Assembly (NCBI GenBank): GCA_946547205.1
Contig: CAMNPA010000032.1
Location: 1 to 8,590, forward strand
Direction: 5' to 3'
Origin: an uncultured Selenomonadales bacterium
Lineage (GTDB): Bacteria; Bacillota; Negativicutes; Selenomonadales; Selenomonadaceae
Length of the DNA stretch: 8,590 bases
Shown here: piece after piece, positions 1-6,800 of the stretch
How the letters are laid out: each line of letters starts with the position of its first letter
How positions within the stretch are numbered: the stretch's first letter is position 1
Program-made: the position numbers and the translations under genes
Notes under the pieces: generated by a model
The model's database searches: none
The model's input: only the letters and a program-made list of their open reading frames with translations
What the model was told of the DNA's origin: nothing

Positions 1-265
1 TCTTAATCGTCTCAAGGATTGGATTGCCCGCAGTGCCGCCCGGTTCGCCGTCGTCGTTTGATTTTTGTTTATCGCCGCGTTCGCCCAAAATCCACGCCGA
101 ACAATTATGCGTCGCGTCAAAATATTTTTTGCGAATCGTCTGCAGAAAGTCTCGCGCAGAATTTTCATCTTCGACGTGCAGAACGTGCGCCAAAAATTTC
201 GACTTGTTGACCTCGTAAGCCGCGCCGAAAATTTTTCCGTCAGCAACCGTCTTGAAATTTATCAT
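1..265 (-). CDS. yigZ: YigZ/IMPACT (UPF0029) family protein, 3' end missing
   Basis: The first 88 residues of a gene that runs off the left edge of the window. The visible part matches the N-terminal domain of the YigZ/YvyE/IMPACT family: a KSKF motif (residues 21-24), RKKY (45-48), THNCSAW (52-58) and the signature DDGEPGGTAGNPIL (71-84), usually DDGEPSGTAG-PIL. Family members are about 200 residues long, so more than half is missing. Bacterial members are poorly characterised; the eukaryotic relative IMPACT takes part in Gcn2 translational control, and I infer no specific role here. The ATG at 265 is well supported: AGGAG (276-272 on the minus strand) lies 6 bases upstream and overlaps the TAG stop of the preceding gene. 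It is the last visible gene of the minus-strand operon. The family assignment is firm, the function is not. Confidence 0.9.
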   Translation of the reverse strand, partial: MINFKTVADGKIFGAAYEVNKSKFLAHVLHVEDENSARDFLQTIRKKYFDATHNCSAWILGERGDKQKSNDDGEPGGTAGNPILETIK

Positions 266-271
266 GTGCCG

Positions 272-276
272 CTCCT
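272..276 (-). promoter_or_regulatory. Ribosome binding site of the YigZ-family gene overlapping the upstream stop codon
   Basis: AGGAG on the minus strand, sharing bases with the TAG stop (277-275) of the metallopeptidase gene and 6 bases before the ATG at 265. The arrangement suggests coupled translation of the two genes. Confidence 0.75.
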
Positions 277-1216
277 ACTTTTCGGAGTTGTAAACTTCGC
301 GAACACAGTCCATGATAATTTTGTTGTTTCGCGCGTCGCCACGACCTTTTTGTCGCCACTCGCCGACGTTGGCATATTGTTCGGACGCCGCCGCCAATTC
401 TTCCTTGGACTTCATAACTTGCAACGTCTTGCGCATCACGTTCGGACCATAAAAAACGTCGTCATGAAAAACAGGGCTGCCGTCCACGTAGCGATATTTA
501 TTCACGAGCCGAGAAGGGATTGTCACTTTGTCGTTCATGTTCACCGCCAAAGGATACCACAGAAATTTTGACGCGCCGTAACTTTTCCGAAAGAGTTGCT
601 CCTCTTCAGTCTCATTGTTCAAAATTTGCTCTACGTTCTTGCCGTCGGGATATTTGTTTATCTTCGATACGGCGTCCTGCGACCAACGCGCCATTCCTTC
701 CACAAACCACTTGTTCTGAAAATAAGTCGAGCTGTACTGTATCAAGTGAAAATATTCGTGCGTCGGTGCTGAATTTCTGCGCGGGTCAACCGTGTTGGCA
801 ATTCTAAAGTGCAATGCCTGTTCGTTCGGATTATGCTTTGAATTCTTGCGCACCTTGCTATAAGCCATGCCGGTAAACGATTTGCCGTTGTCGCGCGTCA
901 TGCGTTCCTTTGATTGGATGTCGATTTCAATGCTCGTGACGCCCTGAAAACGTTCGCAGTTGAGCGGATCGGGAAAGTTAAGCTCTCCGTTGAATAATTC
1001 GCGGGCGGCATTAATTTGAGTGGCAATGTCCTCAATGACATCGGGCACACCGTTTGAATTTAAGTCCGTCATATTTTGTGGAGCAGCTTCGCCCGTCGCG
1101 TCATAAATCACGTAGATAACGCCTTGTTGATAAACTGCAGCATTCACGTTCATTGGTACCGCCGCGAATATCACGAGCAATACCGTCAGCAACGTCGCCG
1201 GCAAAATTTTTTTCAT
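275..1216 (-). CDS. Secreted HExxH metallopeptidase-like protein with calcium-loop motif
   Basis: A 313-residue protein with a clear Sec signal peptide: Lys2-Lys3, a hydrophobic core at about 4-20, and likely cleavage after VNA at about 26. The mature part begins with a DxNxNGxPDxxED loop (residues 51-63), the spacing of an EF-hand or dockerin-type calcium loop. A gluzincin-like zinc site follows: THEYFHLIQYS contains HExxH at 153-157, and WFVEGMARW supplies Glu173 as the probable third ligand. The order of a Ca-loop, HExxH and downstream xxEGxA resembles the MXAN_6640-type putative metalloproteases; this is from memory of the family, not a search. No membrane anchor is seen after the signal peptide, so it is probably exported. 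AGGAGG lies 8 bases before the ATG. The gene starts 18 bases after hemW ends and stops 9 bases before the YigZ-family gene. The substrate is unknown. Confidence 0.75.
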   Translation of the reverse strand: MKKILPATLLTVLLVIFAAVPMNVNAAVYQQGVIYVIYDATGEAAPQNMTDLNSNGVPDVIEDIATQINAARELFNGELNFPDPLNCERFQGVTSIEIDIQSKERMTRDNGKSFTGMAYSKVRKNSKHNPNEQALHFRIANTVDPRRNSAPTHEYFHLIQYSSTYFQNKWFVEGMARWSQDAVSKINKYPDGKNVEQILNNETEEEQLFRKSYGASKFLWYPLAVNMNDKVTIPSRLVNKYRYVDGSPVFHDDVFYGPNVMRKTLQVMKSKEELAAASEQYANVGEWRQKGRGDARNNKIIMDCVREVYNSEK

Positions 1217-1234
1217 GCCAATAACCTCCTTGAT

Positions 1235-2545
1235 TCACTTTTCAAGCAGAAAGTCAGCGAAAACTTCATTGCCCAAACTCATTCCGCGCGTCGTCAGAAA
1301 AATTTTGTCGCCGTCAATCGTCAGCAAGCCGAGCCGTTGATTTTTATCGATGACCGCGCCGAACACGTCAAAAATTTTCACGCCGAAATTTTTTTCAAAA
1401 GTCCGAGCGTTAATTCCGTCGACGAGCCGCAAGCCCAAGAAACAAAATTCTTCCATTGCCGCACGCCGCGTGACGACTTCTTCAACGACCGAAATATTTT
1501 TGCCGGCGCAGTAAGTTGCAACGTCGCGAACGTTTGAAGTTCTCAATTTGCCGTCGAAACTGTGCGCACCGGCTCCGAAGCCGAAATATTTTTTTCCCGT
1601 CCAATAGCCGACGTTATGGCGACTGAAAAAATTTTCGCGGGCAAAGTTGCTGATTTCGTAGCGTCGCCAGCCAATCGCGGGCAAAGTTTCCGTGATGAAG
1701 TCGTACATATCGGCGCAAGCATTTTCGGCGGGCAAGTCAAGTTTTCCTGCGCGGACGAGTTCAAAAAATTTCGTGCCGTCCTCGACTTCAAGACCGTAAA
1801 TCGACACGTGAGCAACGTCCAAAATTTTCACGTGCTCAATGTCGCGGCGAACGTCCTCAAGAGTTTGCATCGGCAGTCCGTACATCAAATCAATGCTGAC
1901 GTTGTCAAAAAAATTTTTCGCGAGCGTGATCGAATCAATCGCCGCCCGCGAATCGTGAATCCGTCCCAAAATTTTTAACAGCGCGTCGTTGAAACTTTGA
2001 ACGCCCAAACTCAGCCGATTGAATCCCAACGACTTCAGTCCGCGCAGATAATTTTCATCGACGGTGCCGGGATTAGCTTCAATCGTCAGCTCAACGTGAT
2101 TTTCAACTTTAAAGCTCGTGTCAATCGCGCGAAGAATTTTTTCCAGTTCAGCAAGCGTCAACGTCGTTGGAGTGCCGCCGCCGAAATAAATCGTTTCAAT
2201 CGATTGCCTGCCTGATGAATCGTCAAGATTATCAAACGGTTGCGGAGCAGTCCCGTTGGATGCAACGTCACGTTGCCCGCCGCCGAAATAAATCGTTTCA
2301 ATCGATTGCCTGCCTGATGAATCGTCAAGATTATCAAACGGTTGCGGAGCAGTCCCGTTGGATGCAACGTCACGTTGCCCGCCGCCGAAATAAATCGTCT
2401 CAACCGCAGAATCATCGCCGCGTTGGAAAATTTCACGTGTCAAGGCGTCGACGTAAGCAGATTTTTCCGCAGCAGAGCCGATTTTGGAATTGAACGCGCA
2501 GTAGCTGCATTTGCGCCGGCAAAAAGGAATGTGTACGTAAATCAT
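1235..2545 (-). CDS. hemW: HemW-type radical SAM protein (heme chaperone family) with duplicated 34-residue insert
   Basis: A HemN/HemW-family radical SAM protein, long annotated as oxygen-independent coproporphyrinogen III oxidase. CxxxCxxC (Cys9, Cys13, Cys16) begins the 4Fe-4S/SAM site. It is followed by Phe18 rather than the fourth Cys of true HemN, which points to HemW, a heme-binding chaperone rather than the oxidase. Other family marks are GGGTPT (122-127), EANPG (156-160), GVQSF (181-185), GRIH (194-197), DLMYGLP (219-225), YEISNFA (296-302) and HNVGYW (310-315). At 436 residues it is about 68 longer than expected. The excess is two in-frame copies of a 34-residue unit (residues 57-124), each ending in a repeat of ETIYFGGG, so GGG occurs three times and only the last is followed by TPT. 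The ATG overlaps the upstream stop (ATGA), with GGAAGG 9 bases upstream. All core motifs survive, but whether the protein is active with the insert cannot be judged from sequence. Confidence 0.93.
   Translation of the reverse strand: MIYVHIPFCRRKCSYCAFNSKIGSAAEKSAYVDALTREIFQRGDDSAVETIYFGGGQRDVASNGTAPQPFDNLDDSSGRQSIETIYFGGGQRDVASNGTAPQPFDNLDDSSGRQSIETIYFGGGTPTTLTLAELEKILRAIDTSFKVENHVELTIEANPGTVDENYLRGLKSLGFNRLSLGVQSFNDALLKILGRIHDSRAAIDSITLAKNFFDNVSIDLMYGLPMQTLEDVRRDIEHVKILDVAHVSIYGLEVEDGTKFFELVRAGKLDLPAENACADMYDFITETLPAIGWRRYEISNFARENFFSRHNVGYWTGKKYFGFGAGAHSFDGKLRTSNVRDVATYCAGKNISVVEEVVTRRAAMEEFCFLGLRLVDGINARTFEKNFGVKIFDVFGAVIDKNQRLGLLTIDGDKIFLTTRGMSLGNEVFADFLLEK
2175..2398. repeat. 102-bp tandem repeat inside hemW, 2.2 copies
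   Basis: Copy 1 spans 2175-2276, copy 2 spans 2277-2378, and a 20-base partial copy occupies 2379-2398, after which the match to the gene's own sequence becomes imperfect. By eye the two full copies are identical. The period of 102 bases is 34 codons, so changes in copy number keep the hemW frame. Each unit carries a 13-base palindrome, CAACGTCACGTTG (2263-2275 and 2365-2377). About 25 bases of each unit are a near copy of the native hemW codons for ETIYFGGG; the remaining 77 or so have no counterpart in HemW. Confidence 0.95.
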
Positions 2546-3807
2546 AGGAAAACGCCTTCCCGCTCGAACGAAATTTTTTCAACGACAGACGGCTTTAGGT
2601 GCGAAAAAATTCTGTCCTTCACGCCGTCACTTTCAGCCTCTGTCGCTTCCATCAGCAAAACAAGAAATTTATCGCCGTGCTGTGTGACACAATCGCTTTT
2701 GCGCAACGCGTGAATCAAAATTTCCTTGAACTCGTCCGCAGAATTTTCATCGCTCAAAGTGAACTGCAGGAGCGTCAAGCCTTTCTTGTAGTTGTCACTC
2801 ATTCGCGCGAGCAATCGATAAATTTTTTTGAACGTCTCAAAGTCTACAAGGTACGCGCCGGGCTCAACGTTGCGTTCGCCGAGAATCATGCGCATTTGCG
2901 AAATCCCGGAGACCGTTGAATTTTTCGCGTGATGCGTGCCGTAAATCGCCAAACCGTGCTTGCCGTGATGTTTCACGTCGTAAAGTGCATTGTCGGCTTT
3001 TTCGCAGAGCGCGGCAAAATCGGTGCCTTCATCGGGAACGAAAACCGCTCCGACGCTCGTGCCTAAGGGAATGTTCATGTCGCTGCCCATGAAATTTTTC
3101 GCGGCGATTAAAAGTTGGTCGTTGAGGTAAATGACTTTGTTGCGCAGAATTTTTTCGTCGTCAACGTTCTGAAGATAAGCAATGAATTCGTCGCCGCCGA
3201 TTCGTCCCGCCAAATCGCTCTCACGAATAATTTTCCGAATCAATTTCGCGAAGAGAATCAAAACTTTGTCGCCCATGCCGTGCCCGTAAAGGTCGTTGAC
3301 GAGTTTAAAACTGTCAAGGTCAATCATCAGCAGTGCGCCCGAAGTTTTTTTGACAAGCTCGCCAATTTCGTTCTGCGCGGCGATTTTGTTAAGCAGTCCC
3401 GTCATCGGATCGGTCGTCGACGCAACTTTGAGATTTTTCAGTTGGCTTAGGTTGTTCAAAATATTTTCGACGCGTCGAAGCAAAATGTCGGGCTTAATCG
3501 GTTTGCGAATGTAATCAGCCGCGCCCGCCGCGAATCCTTTGCTCTCGGACTCGTCGCTCTCGTCCGCCGTCATAAAAATTATCGGCACCGTCTCTGAAGT
3601 TTTTTCTTGCAAGATTTTGTGCATTTCGTAGCCGTTCATCTGCGGCATCATCAAGTCGGACAGAATTAAATCTGGTCGTTCGCGCTCGAAAATTTCGATA
3701 GCCTCTGCGCCGCTCATTGCCGTGATAACGTCGTACTTCGACGACAGAATCCGCCGCGCCAACATCAGCATGATTCTTTCGTCGTCCACAATCAAAATCT
3801 TGCTCAT
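2542..3807 (-). CDS. Response regulator with receiver and GGDEF (diguanylate cyclase) domains
   Basis: A 421-residue cytoplasmic response regulator predicted to make cyclic-di-GMP. The receiver domain (about 1-120) has the acidic pair Asp8-Asp9, phosphoacceptor Asp51, Thr80 and Lys102. A short linker leads to a GGDEF domain (about 130-292) with DPMTGLLNK (133-141), metal ligand Asp163, the NDLYGHGMGD segment (171-180) and an intact GGDEF at 204-208. An RESD product-inhibition site (RxxD, 195-198) lies five residues before it, so the cyclase looks active and feedback-controlled. Residues 306-421 resemble a second, degenerate GGDEF-like domain with HGDKF (377-381). I place the start at the ATG at 3807: it forms an ATGA overlap with the kinase stop and has GGAGG 7 bases upstream. 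A longer version starting at 3825 would only add six residues, MVGGQS, and would put that ribosome site inside the gene. Overlap with the hybrid kinase makes it the likely final phosphoacceptor of that relay. Confidence 0.94.
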   Translation of the reverse strand: MSKILIVDDERIMLMLARRILSSKYDVITAMSGAEAIEIFERERPDLILSDLMMPQMNGYEMHKILQEKTSETVPIIFMTADESDESESKGFAAGAADYIRKPIKPDILLRRVENILNNLSQLKNLKVASTTDPMTGLLNKIAAQNEIGELVKKTSGALLMIDLDSFKLVNDLYGHGMGDKVLILFAKLIRKIIRESDLAGRIGGDEFIAYLQNVDDEKILRNKVIYLNDQLLIAAKNFMGSDMNIPLGTSVGAVFVPDEGTDFAALCEKADNALYDVKHHGKHGLAIYGTHHAKNSTVSGISQMRMILGERNVEPGAYLVDFETFKKIYRLLARMSDNYKKGLTLLQFTLSDENSADEFKEILIHALRKSDCVTQHGDKFLVLLMEATEAESDGVKDRIFSHLKPSVVEKISFEREGVFL

Positions 3808-6800
3808 TGACTGTCCTCCAACCATTTGGCGATTTGCTCACGAACTTTTTTGTAAGACGCCATCAAGTCAGCGTGATTCGCCAAAATTTTTTCGACGTCG
3901 TTATCTTTCGCCGCAAATTCCAAATTCCTTGCCTGCTCGCTCAAATTTTCTGCGCCGATTGAAAGTGCCGTTGACTTTAGCGCGTGAACGAGAATTTGAT
4001 AATCTTTGATGTCCTGCGAATCAAATGCCGCCTGAATTTTTTGAGCCTTCTCTTCGCCCTTGAAGTCGCGCAAAATTTCAACGTACAAGCTCTTGAGTTC
4101 CATGCAGTAAGTCAAGCCGATGTCAAGGTTGATGTCCGGGCAAGCGTCGCCGAAAATTTTTTTCTCGCGATTGGTGAACGTGTCTCCGTCCGAAACTTCT
4201 TCTTCCTCTTCAACGACGGCAACTTCTTCGGGCGGCGAAATTTTTTCCGAAGTCTGCTCATCAACGAACGAAATCATTTCGGCGGGCAAATGTCTTTCCA
4301 AAATCGATTCGAGTTCGCCAACGTCAATCGGCTTGCTCAAGTAGTCGTCGAAACCTTCGCGCAGATAAATTTCACGCATACCGGCAATCGCGCTGGCAGT
4401 GAGCATGATAACTTTCGTTTTGTCGCTCAAAATTTTTTCGCGCTGCATAACCTTCAACGTCTCAACGCCGCTCATGCCGGGCATCATGTTATCAAGAAAG
4501 ATTATGTTGTAAAAATTTTTCTTCGCCATTTCAATGCCTTCTTGTCCGCTCTCGGCAAGGTCGGGAAAAATTTTGTTGCGCTTCAAAAGTCCGCTGATGA
4601 CTTTCAAATTCATGCTGTTATCGTCGACGGCAAGAACTTTCGCGCCCGCCGCCGTCAAATATTTTTTATCCGCGTCGGTGATGTGCTTAACGTGAAGTTC
4701 GTCGTAGTTGCCGATTGGATTGTTGTCGATAATCTTTTGCCGCAACTTGAAAGAGAACGTCGAGCCCATGCCGTATTCGCTGACGACTTCAAGGCGACTT
4801 TCCATCATGCCGAGCAATTTCTGAACGATTGCGATACCTAAGCCCGTGCCTTCAATGTTGCGGTTGCGCTCTTCGTCAAGACGTTGGAACGATTGGAAAA
4901 GTTTGCCCATGTCTTCCTTGCGAATGCCAATGCCCGTGTCGTTGACGGCAACTTTCAATTCGTAAGTGTCCGCGTCAAGAATTTTTCCGTCAATCTGCAA
5001 CGTAACGTAGCCTTCGTGCGTGTACTTGACGGCGTTCGTTAAAATGTTCGTGATGATTTGTCTCAAGCGCACGTCGTCACCGTAAAGACTTTTGGGCAAA
5101 TTCGGATCGATTTTCGTTTTGAAGTCGAGACCTTTCTTGCGAGCCTTCTCCGAAATCATGTTCGCCAGGTCGTCAATCAAAATCGTCGTCTCGTATCGAA
5201 CGGGAACAATTTCCATTTTGCCGTCCTCAATCTTGCTGAAGTCGAGAATTGAATTTATCAGCGTCAACAAAGTCCGTCCCGCGCTCTGAATGTTCGCCGC
5301 GTAGTCCAAAATGTCAGCGTTGCGACTTTCACGCAGAATCATTTCGTTCATGCCGAGGACAGCGTTAATCGGCGTGCGAATCTCATGAGACATTTGCGCG
5401 AGGAATTGAGACTTTGCTTTATTCGCAGCCATTGCCGTATCAGACGCCGCTTTGAGTTGATTGTTTACCGTTTCTTGCCAACGCAGCAGCCGACTAATCA
5501 GCGTGTTGACAATCGCAACGCAAATCATCAGCAACACGATAAAAATTCCGCCGAGCAAGATATTGTTGCCGTAAATGTTCCACCAATTATTTGCGACGAC
5601 AACCGTGAAACTCGACGTCTTATTTTTTTTGGACAGACACGCGACAAAATCGCCGGTGTAGTCGTGCAAAGTTTTGACGCCTTCGCCGCCGTAAACCGCA
5701 GAATATTCCGTGCCGGAAATGTCCGTCATGCGGCTCTTGGACAACTGATAATTGTCGTTTGGATGATTGATGATGATTCCGTTGCGGTCGACGAGGAAAG
5801 CGTAACCTTCCCGCGTGTAGCTCGTGCCCAAAACTTGCGTCAAGCGGTCAATGTAAAAATCAATCGCGAAAATCCCGACGAATTCATTTTTGTTGCTGAA
5901 AACTATTTGCGCCATCGTCACGCAGTATTGACCGGTTTGCGAATCATAATACGGCGACGACACGCTGAAGCCTGCCGCCGAGTGTTCAGTTTCGATGTAC
6001 CACGGACGCTTTTCCACATGCCAATTCGGATCCGTCGACTCCCAGCCGTTGTTCATGATGACTTGATGCGGCTTGTAAGGATTGGCAAGGTAGCACACGG
6101 AAATTTCGGGATAGTGTTTCGCCAAATCGTTCAAAAATTTTACGGCGGAAGGATAATCGTTCATCAATTCGGGATGCTCGCGCAAAAGATTAACGAACAT
6201 GCTCAAGATACTGCGCTGATTCTCCAGCCAAACGTTCAGCTGATGTTCGTAGTGATTAATCTCGCCGCTCATCTTCGTATCGCCCCAACTCATTGTCGTT
6301 GAAAAACAAATTCCGAAGGCAACAGTCATCGCCGCGATTAAAACGATTATGATTCCCGAACGAGCGTAACGACTGACTCGCGAAAGCTCCTTGTCCTGGA
6401 AAATTTTTTCTTCGGAAAGTTTTTTCTTGTCGCGTGATACAATCGTCGAGAATGAAAAGAGATTGTCCATCATGTCGGAAAGTTTCAATGCCGATTCGCG
6501 AACTTTGGCGGCAATTTCGGCGGGATTGTCTTCCGTCGTCACAGTCTCCACGCTTGACAAGTTCAAAATTTTTTTCAACGGGTCGCGCAGTTCACGACTT
6601 AGCCGCGATAAAAATTCTTCCTTGACGCGCAACGCCGTTTCAGCCTTCAGACCGTTTTTCATCGCGTTGAGGTAGAAAAAAATTATCGCCAACATCATAA
6701 TCAGACTTAAAAGCGTCGTTACGATAATTTGCTTGTAGCTGTCCTTGTAAAACGCGCGATTGTCAACGCTCAAAATCATCAGCCAACCGTTCGCCGTCTC

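Noticed and set aside
65..571. Plus-strand open frame across the YigZ-family and metallopeptidase genes
   Set aside because: It is antisense to two genes with strong motifs and ribosome sites, and has no recognisable product.
2175..2398. CRISPR-like array
   Set aside because: The units are contiguous 102-bp copies without variable spacers and lie inside an intact coding frame.
2158..2493. Extra open frames on both strands across the hemW repeat
   Set aside because: They exist only because the 102-bp period is a multiple of three and keeps several frames open. No start signals or homology support them as genes.
1235..2545. hemW as a pseudogene
   Set aside because: The frame is uninterrupted and every core family motif is present, including a GGGTPT after the insert. 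Activity is uncertain, but there is no sequence sign of decay.
3808..3825. Start of the GGDEF regulator at 3825
   Set aside because: It would add only six residues ahead of the receiver and place the GGAGG site inside the gene. The 3807 ATG has good spacing and an ATGA overlap.
3984..6302. Long open frames on the plus strand (3984-4841, 5385-6302) opposite the hybrid kinase
   Set aside because: They are antisense to a clearly recognisable kinase gene, have no recognisable domains, and are low-complexity products of the opposite strand's codon use.
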